Positions 24,874-33,320 of a stretch of DNA of 46,121 bases are shown piece after piece (within the stretch, counting starts at the first letter, position 1; each line of letters starts with the position of its first letter). The notes under the pieces are model-generated. The model did no database searches. It saw nothing but the letters and a program-made list of their open reading frames with translations, and had not been told where the DNA came from. Source of the stretch: an uncultured Bacteroidales bacterium (GTDB lineage Bacteria; Bacteroidota; Bacteroidia; Bacteroidales; JAUNSR01). Location of the stretch: the NCBI GenBank assembly GCA_947074145.1, contig CAMTOJ010000025.1:1-46121 (forward strand), read 5' to 3'. The position numbers and the translations under genes were made by a program.

Positions 24874-26478
24874 CTATTTTTCTTCATAATCAAACCAGTC
24901 ATAATATGCCACTGCATTGGTAGGTAGTCCGTTTGAGGAAGCATACAGACCAATCATTACACCTGTAAATCCACCTGCAATTTCAGTACTCACATAACGT
25001 GTATCCATTTTTCCTAACTCTTTATATTCATCTTTTTGAGATGGTGAATAAGAAAATGTATATTGTAAGGGTGTGCCTTCTATTCTTAATCGAATGTTAT
25101 CGGAATCTACAGGATATTCAGCTGCAATATATTTATGAGAACCCACTTTTGCACGAAGCTGTACTATATTCTTGCCATTTTTCTTTGTCAAATACAGATC
25201 ATAATGATGTGTATTATTTTGAATGATTGTCATCCCGGCTTCCTCATTATCTTTTTCCGAATTTAGTTTAAGAGATGTTGCCGCCATAAAGTTATATTCG
25301 GTTTGTCTGCGACCAATAAATGAAACAGGTTTTGTCTCATCCAGTGTGCAAGGAGTTGCTTTCATGCTTAGATGACCTTTTTTATCGTTAAAGCTATAAT
25401 TTTCATTAATGGGATTTCTCAGATATTTCCATTCAAAGCCAAGTTTACCGTTATCAAAATCAGTACGTACTTTAGGTTTGCTGACAGGATATTGTTTTAG
25501 AGTGGGTACTTCCATATTTATGGAAACTGTGCCATTGCCATTAACCTGTGGCCATCCACCTTTTGGCCAGTCAACAGGAGCTAAAAATGTTTCTCTTCCC
25601 AGAATATGGAAGTTGGTATATAACCAGGGGATACGAAACCCAAGAAAAACAGCCCACCAACTGCCATCATTTGCCTGTATAAAATCGGCATGACCAACAC
25701 CCTGGATCACATTTTCTTGCCCGATGCGATTACAATGTGTGATAATAGGATTTAGGGGACATGAATCATAAGGACCGTAAACATTACGACTTCTTGCAAT
25801 TGTGGCACTATGTGCATATTCTGTACCACCCTCTCCGATTAAAAGATAATAGAATCCATCCTTTTTGTATATATGTGGAGCTTCAGGGTAACGATCACCG
25901 ATACCACCCCAAACGGTACGCTCTTCAGCAACCGGCTGACCTGTTTTAATATCTATTTCTGTTACTCTGACACCTTCAGATCCTTGAGTTACAAAATATG
26001 TTTTTCCGTCTTCATCAAAGAAAATATCAGGATCGATACTGTTTATGGGAACCCAGATAGGATCACTCCATTCTCCTGCCGGGTCTTTTGCTGTACAATA
26101 GAAGTTTCCACCTTGAGAAACATTAGTACAGATTACATAAAACAGACCATCATGATACCGGAGTGCCGGAGCGAACAATCCGCCCGAAGATGGTACGTTT
26201 TGCAGTTTCAACTGAGATTCGCGGGTCAGACAATGACCTATCGGTTGCCAATGGATCAAGTCTTTACTGCTGTATATCGGTAATCCGGGGAAATATTCGA
26301 AAGATGATGTTACCATATAAAATGTACTATCTACTTTACAAATACTCGGATCGGGATTAAACCCCGACAAAACAGGGTTTTTATAACCGAAAGAATTATC
26401 AGATTTAACAGGTTGTGATAAGACAAGCGTTACAAAACAAATAAGACTTGTCATTATATTAAAATATCGTTTATTCAT
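24874..26478 (-). CDS. GH43-family glycoside hydrolase (copy A; xylosidase/arabinofuranosidase)
   Basis: The 534-residue protein has a signal peptide, a five-bladed GH43 domain (about 30-325) and a C-terminal beta-sandwich of about 200 residues, as in subfamilies that include beta-xylosidases and alpha-L-arabinofuranosidases. Catalytic residues fit: base Asp43 (NPDPS), pKa-modulating Asp149 (SIDPDIFF) and acid Glu199 (RYPEAPH). It probably releases xylose or arabinose from oligosaccharides in the periplasm. A clear paralogue, copy B, lies two genes upstream, with GH3 in between. The pair probably covers different linkages or substituents. Confidence 0.92.
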   Translation of the reverse strand: MNKRYFNIMTSLICFVTLVLSQPVKSDNSFGYKNPVLSGFNPDPSICKVDSTFYMVTSSFEYFPGLPIYSSKDLIHWQPIGHCLTRESQLKLQNVPSSGGLFAPALRYHDGLFYVICTNVSQGGNFYCTAKDPAGEWSDPIWVPINSIDPDIFFDEDGKTYFVTQGSEGVRVTEIDIKTGQPVAEERTVWGGIGDRYPEAPHIYKKDGFYYLLIGEGGTEYAHSATIARSRNVYGPYDSCPLNPIITHCNRIGQENVIQGVGHADFIQANDGSWWAVFLGFRIPWLYTNFHILGRETFLAPVDWPKGGWPQVNGNGTVSINMEVPTLKQYPVSKPKVRTDFDNGKLGFEWKYLRNPINENYSFNDKKGHLSMKATPCTLDETKPVSFIGRRQTEYNFMAATSLKLNSEKDNEEAGMTIIQNNTHHYDLYLTKKNGKNIVQLRAKVGSHKYIAAEYPVDSDNIRLRIEGTPLQYTFSYSPSQKDEYKELGKMDTRYVSTEIAGGFTGVMIGLYASSNGLPTNAVAYYDWFDYEEK

Positions 26479-26523
26479 AATGCAATTTTTCGAGTTTCTA
26501 CTCTACTTTTTATTGATGTGTTT

Positions 26524-28728
26524 TTAATCTTTTACACGTATAATACATGAACTTTTCAAATCGGTAGAAGAGGTCCCGCAATGGATAGTGAATTTATCGT
26601 TCTCTACTTCCCATTGATGTTTTTGATCATTATAAAAAGCCATGCTGCTTACAGGTAATTCGAGCTCAACCATATTATTATCCCCTGCTTTAAGATCAAC
26701 TTTTTTGAAAGCTTTTAGCTCTTTAACAGGACGAGGTAAAGATGGCTTACTTTGAGAAATATATATCTGGATCACCTCGGCACCATCAACATCACTTTTA
26801 TTTGTTATCGGCACAGATATCTTTATTACATCATCTTTAGCATACTCTTTTTTATCTGTACTAATCTTTCCTAATTGAAATGTTGAATATGACAATCCAT
26901 ATCCGAATGGAAATAAAGCGGGGATTTTTTTAGTGTCATGCCAACGATACCCAACCAAAATATCTTCCATATAAACTTGTCGTACACTATCTCCGGGATA
27001 AGAGAGTGTTCCACAGGCAATAGCTCCGTTATCTTCCCAACGCACAGGAATACTAAAAGGAAGTTTTCCAGATGGATTAGCACTACCTGATATAATATTT
27101 GCTGTTGCACTTCCTGTTTCAGAGCCTAAATACCAGGATTGAATAATTGCCGGGACTTTATTTAACCATGGCATAGCAACAGCGTTACCACTTATCAATA
27201 TGAGGCCTAAGTTTTTATTTATTTCAAGTAATTCGTTTATCAATTCATTTTGTCCGAACGGCAGATCATATGACAAACGGTCGCCGGATTCACAATCTTG
27301 ATTATAATTTTTATTTAAACCACCGAAGAAAAGTATAACATCTGCACCTTTGGCCAGTTTTAATGCTTCATTTTTTAGGGAATCGGCATTATATGGGGAT
27401 TCTGTAGCAAAACCGTATGAGGTAGGTCCCGAGCCATATCCCATTGTATAATGTATTTTATCGGCTCCATATTTGTTTATCAAACCCTCTAACGGAGTCT
27501 CCTCTTTGCTTACTTTTACATTGGAGGATCCACCACCTGTGCATAACTTTCTGGTTGCATTTTCTCCGATAACAACTATCTTATTATATCTGTCAATAGA
27601 GATGGGAAAGAACTTTTTATCATTTTTGATTAAAACAATTCCCTCTTCGGCAACTTTACGGGCTACTTCCGATTGACGGGAAGAAACAAAACTTCCGAAA
27701 GGACGATTTCTATCCATATTGGTACGATAGTTTAATCTTAATACTCTTCTGACTTTTTCGTCTAAAGTAGATTCCGGTATTTGTCCGTTTATTATTTTAT
27801 TTTTATATGGATCAGCCATATAATATCGGTTAAAGGCTAACTTTTCCCCACCGGTTAATCCGTCGGTATAAGTACCCATCTCAATATCCAATCCATTAAA
27901 TGCTGCCTCCTCTGTATTATGTGTGCTTCCCCAATCAGATATTAATGCTCCGTCAAAATTCCATTCACCTTTTAATATTTGATTCACTAAACGATCATTA
28001 TGAGTGCAGTATTGTCCGCGATATTTATTATATGATCCCATAACAGCCCATGCCTTACCCTCTATTACACCGGCTTTAAATCCGGGCAGATAGATCTCAT
28101 ATAGAGCACGATCGGAAACCTCAACATCAATATGACCTCGCCAAATCTCCTGATTGTTTAATGCAAAATGCTTTATACATGCCGCTACTCCATTCTCCTG
28201 AACTCCTTTCACATATTGTGGCACTAATTGAGATACAAGAAAGGGATCTTCACCCATATATTCAAAATTTCTTCCATTTGCGGGAGTTCTGAATATATTA
28301 AGTGCCGGGCCTAAAAGCACATCTTTTTTTCTGTAACGAGCCTCCTGGCCTATTGCTTGTCCAAACTGATATGCCAAATCGGGATTGAATGTAGCAGCAA
28401 GACAGGTCATTGCAGGAAATGCCGTCGAAGCATCATTTGTCCATCCTGCACTTGCCCATCCATTCCATTCAAGCTCTTTATTAATACCATGAGGGCCGTC
28501 TGTCATCATTATTTCAGGAATTCCTAATGAAGGAACTCCGCGTGTTGAAAAATTTGACTGTGCATGTACCATATCAATTTTCTCCTGAAGAGTCATTTTC
28601 GATAATGCATCTTCTACTCTATTCTCAATAGATTTCGAGTCATCCAGGTAAATTGGCAAATCTTTTTTTTGTGCGTTAATGGGATAGTTTAACAAAAGTA
28701 AAGGCACAAATATCAAAGTTGTTTTCAT
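26524..28728 (-). CDS. GH3-family beta-glycosidase
   Basis: The 734-residue protein has a signal peptide (ending NAQ at 20), an N-terminal TIM-barrel with MTDGPHGI and KHFALNNQE (substrate-binding Lys and His near 186-187), and nucleophile Asp265 in LISDWGSTHN. The second alpha/beta domain and the C-terminal fibronectin-like domain (about 630-725) complete the usual GH3 layout. Members are beta-glucosidases or beta-xylosidases acting from the non-reducing end. Given two GH43 neighbours and a CE1 esterase, xylosidase activity is favoured but not proven. Gaps to the flanking GH43 genes are 24 and 45 bases, so the genes are probably co-transcribed. Confidence 0.94.
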   Translation of the reverse strand: MKTTLIFVPLLLLNYPINAQKKDLPIYLDDSKSIENRVEDALSKMTLQEKIDMVHAQSNFSTRGVPSLGIPEIMMTDGPHGINKELEWNGWASAGWTNDASTAFPAMTCLAATFNPDLAYQFGQAIGQEARYRKKDVLLGPALNIFRTPANGRNFEYMGEDPFLVSQLVPQYVKGVQENGVAACIKHFALNNQEIWRGHIDVEVSDRALYEIYLPGFKAGVIEGKAWAVMGSYNKYRGQYCTHNDRLVNQILKGEWNFDGALISDWGSTHNTEEAAFNGLDIEMGTYTDGLTGGEKLAFNRYYMADPYKNKIINGQIPESTLDEKVRRVLRLNYRTNMDRNRPFGSFVSSRQSEVARKVAEEGIVLIKNDKKFFPISIDRYNKIVVIGENATRKLCTGGGSSNVKVSKEETPLEGLINKYGADKIHYTMGYGSGPTSYGFATESPYNADSLKNEALKLAKGADVILFFGGLNKNYNQDCESGDRLSYDLPFGQNELINELLEINKNLGLILISGNAVAMPWLNKVPAIIQSWYLGSETGSATANIISGSANPSGKLPFSIPVRWEDNGAIACGTLSYPGDSVRQVYMEDILVGYRWHDTKKIPALFPFGYGLSYSTFQLGKISTDKKEYAKDDVIKISVPITNKSDVDGAEVIQIYISQSKPSLPRPVKELKAFKKVDLKAGDNNMVELELPVSSMAFYNDQKHQWEVENDKFTIHCGTSSTDLKSSCIIRVKD

Positions 28729-28752
28729 AAATATAGAATATCATTTTTGTCA

Positions 28753-30318
28753 TCAATATGTGTAATCAAACCAATCAAAATCGGCATAACCTTTAGGTGC
28801 ATTTTTTGAAGAAGCAAAGAGTCCGAAATATATTCCGGTAAATCCTCCTGCTGTTTCACTACTAATGAATTTCACATCCATTCGTCCTAAATTGTTATAT
28901 TTTTTATTATCTGTTGAATAATAGAAATTGTAATAATCCTTATCCGCTTTAACCTGAAGATAAACTTTACCTTTTGGTAAAATGACCTCTTTTTCGGTAT
29001 GAGCTAAATCGCCTAATCGATAATATAGGGAAACAGCTTGTTTTCCGTCATTTAGTTGCTTAACAAACAGATCATAATGGAATTGATTTGTCATAAGAAC
29101 GCTTATTCCGGCCTCTTCATCAATATCACTATTATTGAGTTCGACACATGTGGTTGCAACACAATCAATATGTTGTTGGCGTCTGCCTACAAATGTTGGA
29201 GTACCCAAATCATCGATTTGAATTTTGGAAGGTTTTAATCTTAGATATCCTTTTCGGTCACTCAAAGAGTAATTAATTTTAACCGGGTTGTATAGATAAT
29301 TCCATTCAAGACCTAATTCAGGTTGATCGAAATTTGTCTTTGTATCTTTTGGTTTGATTGTTGTTAAAGGTAGCGTTTGACACTCCATATCGATGTTAAC
29401 TATACCGTCGCCATTTACAACGGGCCATGCATTTTTTTCCCAGGTAAAAGGGACCAACATTGTTTCTCGTCCTAACATATGATGTAAGCCTGATTGTGGT
29501 CTGAAACCTAAACATACCAACCACCAACTTCCGTCATGAGCTTGCACAAAATCGGCATGACCGATACCCTGTATAGGATTCATTTGGGCATTCATATTCA
29601 TATTTGTCATGATTGGATTAGCAGGATTGCTTTCATATGGACCGTATATGTCACGACTTCTGGCAATTGTTACTTTATGAGCATATTCTGTTCCACCTTC
29701 GGCAATAAGCAAATAATACCATCCGTCTTTTTTATAGATATGGGGACCTTCGGGATATCTTCCACCTGTTCCGTTCCATATTTTTTTTGTTTCAGTTAAT
29801 TGTTTTCCCGTTTTAATATCTATCTCGCACAATGAGATTCCTCCACCGGGTATTGAAGTCATATAGCATTTGCCATCTTCGAAATATAGAGAGGGATCAA
29901 TACCTCCCTGAGATAACCAAACGGGATCAGACCATTCACCTCGTGGATTATCAGTATAAACAAAGAAATTTCCTTTATCTGAAACATTTGTTGTTATCAT
30001 ATAAAACAAGCCTTCGTTATACCTTATTGAAGGAGCATAAATTCCTCCTGAGGGAGCTGTGTTATTAAGATTTAGTTGGGATTCGCGAGAAAGACAGTTG
30101 CCTATCTGTTCCCAATTTACAAGGTCTTTGCTATGAAAGATTGGGACACCGGGGAAATAATGAAAAGTACTATTGACAAGATAATAATCATCACCAACGC
30201 GACAAATGCTTGGATCTGGGTAAAAGCCCGAAATCACCGGATTTTTGAATCCTGTTTGTGCCAGACAGGAAAATGTAGTAGAAATAATGAGAAATGTTTG
30301 CCAAAATAAATGCTTCAT
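28753..30318 (-). CDS. GH43-family glycoside hydrolase (copy B), first gene of the enzyme arm
   Basis: The 521-residue protein has a signal peptide (ending CLAQ at 21) and the same two-domain plan as copy A. Catalytic residues are Asp35 (YPDPS), Asp141 (GIDPSLYF) and Glu190 (RYPEGPH). The C-terminal sandwich ends GYADFDWFDY, near identical in form to copy A (AYYDWFDYEEK). It starts the minus-strand operon: GH43-B, GH3, GH43-A, CE1. No confident promoter is visible. A near match CACTTTTG to the -7 box lies about 25 bases upstream of the start. A terminator at 30401-30431 separates it from the regulator gene upstream. Confidence 0.92.
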   Translation of the reverse strand: MKHLFWQTFLIISTTFSCLAQTGFKNPVISGFYPDPSICRVGDDYYLVNSTFHYFPGVPIFHSKDLVNWEQIGNCLSRESQLNLNNTAPSGGIYAPSIRYNEGLFYMITTNVSDKGNFFVYTDNPRGEWSDPVWLSQGGIDPSLYFEDGKCYMTSIPGGGISLCEIDIKTGKQLTETKKIWNGTGGRYPEGPHIYKKDGWYYLLIAEGGTEYAHKVTIARSRDIYGPYESNPANPIMTNMNMNAQMNPIQGIGHADFVQAHDGSWWLVCLGFRPQSGLHHMLGRETMLVPFTWEKNAWPVVNGDGIVNIDMECQTLPLTTIKPKDTKTNFDQPELGLEWNYLYNPVKINYSLSDRKGYLRLKPSKIQIDDLGTPTFVGRRQQHIDCVATTCVELNNSDIDEEAGISVLMTNQFHYDLFVKQLNDGKQAVSLYYRLGDLAHTEKEVILPKGKVYLQVKADKDYYNFYYSTDNKKYNNLGRMDVKFISSETAGGFTGIYFGLFASSKNAPKGYADFDWFDYTY

Positions 30319-30400
30319 AATAGTGATAATTTAAGGTCTTTCAAAAGTGATAATATACCGATTAGCGAATATGTTATAAACCGGCTTTTTGTGTATTATT

Positions 30401-30431
30401 AAAAAAAATACTCCGAGATGATATCCGGAGT
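30401..30431 (-). terminator. Terminator between the AraC-type gene and the enzyme operon
   Basis: ACTCCG at 30410-30415 pairs with CGGAGT at 30426-30431, and on the minus strand eight T follow. It would stop readthrough from the 30799-31347 gene into the GH43 operon, so the operon needs its own promoter. Confidence 0.75.
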
Positions 30432-30667
30432 AGTTATATCTCTTTCTTGTATCGTAAAATTAGAAATAAAGAGATTTTTTATTTGTATGATATGTTTCTA
30501 AAAGGTATTTGTTTTAACAATATGAGCTTGTGATGTATTATATAGGGGTAAGTTATGTTGTTTTCAAGGGTAGGTTTTGATATTTCTATTCATTAATAGC
30601 TCATTTATGCTCATTTAGGCAAGCTTTTTAACATAATAGTAAAGTTCTTATTAATTAAGACACCTTA

Positions 30668-30785
30668 TTCTATTGTTTCTGTATAAAAGCTTACCGTACG
30701 AAAGCCGTCATTACATGAAATCATTACCGAATGTGGATTTTTCATCCAACCGTCTTAGAAATTATCACATCCGTTTGTCAGCTCT
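30668..30785 (-). pseudogene. Relic of a TIGR04076 family gene
   Basis: Translated on the minus strand, this stretch gives LTNGCDNF, a stop, then DGWMKNPHSVMISCNDGF and RTVSFYTET. That matches the C-terminal part of the intact protein at 20134 (LSHGGGNFYDGWMKNPHS...), with the Tyr codon changed to TAA. The upstream two-thirds of the gene is missing. It is a partial, dead copy, probably left by a recombination or deletion between the two halves of the PUL. Confidence 0.85.
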
Positions 30786-30798
30786 AAATAACTGCATC

Positions 30799-31347
30799 TT
30801 AACCAATGCAAATTTGTTTAAATTTTCTATTATTTGTTGTATCTGATTTTTCGGTTACTATTTTATCTTTAATTTTCAAGTATTCAGATGGAAAAACACC
30901 TAACTCTTCTTTAAAACATTGCCTAAAATAGACAGCGCTACTCATTCCTACCTCCCACATAACTTCAGTTACTTTATACTTATCGGAATCAAGAAGTTCT
31001 ATGGCTTTCTTGATTCTTATTTTGCGGATATATTCATTAGTAGAAATATTAATCAATCCTTTAAGCTTTCTGTATAAAGTGGATTGACTCATACACATTT
31101 TGTGGGAAAGGAAGACAACATCTAAATCTTTTGATGCCAGATTCTCTTCAATTACGGATGTTAGACGCATTAAAAAATCATTATCCAAAGGTTTCAATAA
31201 TACTTTAGGTGAACTTTCTTTTATTTCCTGTTCCGGAACATAACACAACTCTATGCCATGCTCAAAATGGGTAATAGTATCACTAATTATAATCTCAGAG
31301 ATTTGCTCTTGATTAAATTTTACGCTTTCTATACTTTTTTCTAACAT
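30799..31347 (-). CDS. AraC-type DNA-binding protein, probably the tail of a decayed hybrid two-component regulator
   Basis: The 182-residue protein has a C-terminal AraC double helix-turn-helix: FLSHKMCMSQSTLYRKLKGL and VTEVMWEVGMSSAVYFRQCFKEELGVFPSEYL, preceded by DNDFLMRLTSVIEENLASKDLDV. This spacing matches the output domain of hybrid two-component systems that control Bacteroidota PULs. No sensor, kinase or intact receiver is present. The first 50 residues match nothing clear. Bases 31344-31499 in another frame encode a receiver-like start, so the ORF looks like what remains after a large deletion and frameshift. It could still bind DNA as a free-standing regulator. Confidence 0.7.
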   Translation of the reverse strand: MLEKSIESVKFNQEQISEIIISDTITHFEHGIELCYVPEQEIKESSPKVLLKPLDNDFLMRLTSVIEENLASKDLDVVFLSHKMCMSQSTLYRKLKGLINISTNEYIRKIRIKKAIELLDSDKYKVTEVMWEVGMSSAVYFRQCFKEELGVFPSEYLKIKDKIVTEKSDTTNNRKFKQICIG

Positions 31348-31502
31348 AATTGCTTTAAAATTTCAAAATATGTTGCTGCTATATAATTATGAACCGAATC
31401 ATAGTTTCCAATTATCAGAATTAATGGTTTTGAGTAAATTTGTTCTTTATGCTCAAACTCATTATTATCTATTTGGGAATCACTATTTATATTATTTTTT
31501 TA
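31341..31502 (-). pseudogene. Receiver-domain fragment in a shifted frame
   Basis: Between two stops the minus strand reads an open stretch of 52 codons, containing IDNNEFEHKEQIYS then KPLILIIGNYDSVHNYIAAT. This resembles the kinase-receiver linker and the first strand and helix of a receiver (compare KP-x-LLIVEDNED-x-R-x-YI). The usual acidic pair (ED or DD) is GN here, and the rest of the receiver is absent. It lies out of frame with the AraC-type gene that follows. Confidence 0.5.
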
Positions 31503-31839
31503 ATGTGATGTAAAATTGAAGATTTTAACCTCTTGCAAACCTGAATATCAAATTGGTAAATAGCTCATTTTAAGAAACATGTGACAAAATCAAATACAAA
31601 CAGACCTTTACTTTCATTTTCATAAATATAGGTTCAGGTTGCAAATATACATATATATAATGTTTAGAAATTATATTATTTCCGCCGAATGGTTTAAAAG
31701 ATTTAAAGGGTAATTTAAAATACTTAAAGAACATTTTAACAAGTTAATGAACGATTTCAGACCCTATTAAGAAGATTCAAATAATATTTTTGCTGCAATA
31801 ATAGCGCTTACTTTTTTAATTAATCTAATATTCAAAATT
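31348..31839. other. Region between the regulator remnant and the SusC/D arm
   Basis: This 492-base AT-rich gap includes the receiver fragment on the minus strand and a possible -7 box at 31785-31792 for the SusC/D operon on the plus strand. Nothing else was recognised. Confidence 0.6.
31785..31792 (+). promoter_or_regulatory. Possible -7 box of the SusC/D operon
   Basis: TATTTTTG matches TAnnTTTG and would place the transcript start about 40 bases before the ATG at 31840. No TTTG is found at the -33 position. Activator-dependent PUL promoters often lack it, so this is only a candidate. Confidence 0.4.
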
Positions 31840-33306
31840 ATGAAACTATTTAATCATCTAATAGTTTCTGCTCTTTGTCTACTTATGATTGGACTATATT
31901 CTTGTGAAGAGAATGATAAATGGTCAGTTGTAGATGGAGCAGATCCTGAACTATTTCTTAACTATGAAAAAATTTCAACCGAACCTGGCCAAAAGATTGT
32001 TATTTCGGGAAAAGCGAAAGACGCTGATGGTTTATCTATGATTTCTCTAACTTGTAAAGACCTATATCTAAACAAAAACATTGATCTTATACAAATTTAC
32101 AAGGAACCTAAAACCGAATACGATATAGATTACTCGTATGTTCTTAGTCAAAATGAAATTGGGGATTCTTTTTCTATTTTAGTTACTGCAATTGATGTAT
32201 TAGGAAATAAAACATCAAAAACGTTGACAATAACATTAGATGCGGACTTCTTCCCTCCTACTTTCAGTGTTACACCAAGTTCAAATCTAACTGTTCTTAT
32301 CAAAGAAGAAACAGCATTTACACTTCGTTTTAGTGTTGAAGATAATAAGGCTATTGACAATATTGTTGTTAGTATTCCTGAGGCTTCATATTCAAATGAA
32401 ATTGATGCAGAAGAGACTAAAAGTTTTGAATTTGCAGAAAGAATTACTCTTCCATCAACACCAGGAACTTATAATCTTAGTATAACAGCAACAGACAGAG
32501 CCGGACAAAGTACTACAGCAAAAAGTAAAATTACTGTTTCCGAATTGCCAGACTTCTCGAAAATGTATTTGACAGATGTTGCTAATGTAGCTGATTTAAA
32601 TAGTGCTATCATGGGTGTTCCAACACTTATAGATAGAGTTGGTGAATTCCAGTATCGTGCAAGATACTATAATCAGACATCAAATACGGAAATTTTCTTT
32701 ATTCCACAGAAAACTGATTTTTCTCCAATCTGTTTTGGACTGGATCCATACGATTCAAATATATTGACTGATGATCCTGAAACTGCTAAACCATTTATTT
32801 TAACAGAAACAGAAGTATATTACGATATAACATTTAACACAAAAGATAACTCTTACTCAGTAAGTACTTATCCTATATCTTCAGCTACAAATAAATTGCC
32901 TCAGCCGATTGGTTCAGATTACTATCTTGATCCGGGTCAGCCTGAATTCATCGTTCCTTTCCAAATTGGATTACTTGGACTTCCGGGAGCCGGAGGACCA
33001 TCTGATGTTATTATCCTAAATCAGGATGCAGTAAATCCTAATCTATTCTCTGCCACAGTAAATGGTCTTGAAGCCGGAACAAAATTAAACTTCATTATTC
33101 ACAATAAACATGATTGGGGATGGTGGGACTATTGTCTTTATAGAGTTGATAATTCTGACGAACCAGAGAAGTTTATTTATGGTGGAGCTGATGCTCCTGT
33201 AAAACCTGCAGATATTTGGGCTAAACCTGAAGTTAAATCATCCGGGAATTATATTTTCTGGTTTGATGCACATCTTGAGAGAGGGAAATTCGTAAAAGCT
33301 AAATAA
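31840..33306 (+). CDS. Surface glycan-binding lipoprotein (SusE/F-like position)
   Basis: The 488-residue protein has a lipoprotein signal ending at Cys22 (GLYSCEENDKW), followed by acidic residues that favour surface export in Bacteroidota. Two Ig-like domains follow (about 35-130 and 140-235; each ends near ITVTAID or TATDRAGQ). The C-terminal half has aromatic-rich strands (HNKHDWGWWDYCLYRV) typical of SusE/SusF glycan-binding proteins. It probably binds the polysaccharide beside the SusCD transporter. It is unusual in lying upstream of susC, 14 bases away, instead of downstream of susD. Confidence 0.8.
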   Translation: MKLFNHLIVSALCLLMIGLYSCEENDKWSVVDGADPELFLNYEKISTEPGQKIVISGKAKDADGLSMISLTCKDLYLNKNIDLIQIYKEPKTEYDIDYSYVLSQNEIGDSFSILVTAIDVLGNKTSKTLTITLDADFFPPTFSVTPSSNLTVLIKEETAFTLRFSVEDNKAIDNIVVSIPEASYSNEIDAEETKSFEFAERITLPSTPGTYNLSITATDRAGQSTTAKSKITVSELPDFSKMYLTDVANVADLNSAIMGVPTLIDRVGEFQYRARYYNQTSNTEIFFIPQKTDFSPICFGLDPYDSNILTDDPETAKPFILTETEVYYDITFNTKDNSYSVSTYPISSATNKLPQPIGSDYYLDPGQPEFIVPFQIGLLGLPGAGGPSDVIILNQDAVNPNLFSATVNGLEAGTKLNFIIHNKHDWGWWDYCLYRVDNSDEPEKFIYGGADAPVKPADIWAKPEVKSSGNYIFWFDAHLERGKFVKAK

Positions 33307-33320
33307 AACAATATAATACA

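Larger units (their letters stand above)
30319..30798. other. Gap between the PUL enzyme arm and the AraC-type gene
   Basis: This 480-base gap holds a minus-strand terminator (30401-30431), a weak plus-strand hairpin (about 30440-30475) followed by T-run, and the TIGR04076 relic (about 30668-30785). The rest shows no coding potential. Confidence 0.6.

Noticed and set aside
25873..26283. 136-codon plus-strand frame opposite GH43 copy A
   Set aside because: Antisense shadow; no signal, domain or coding context.
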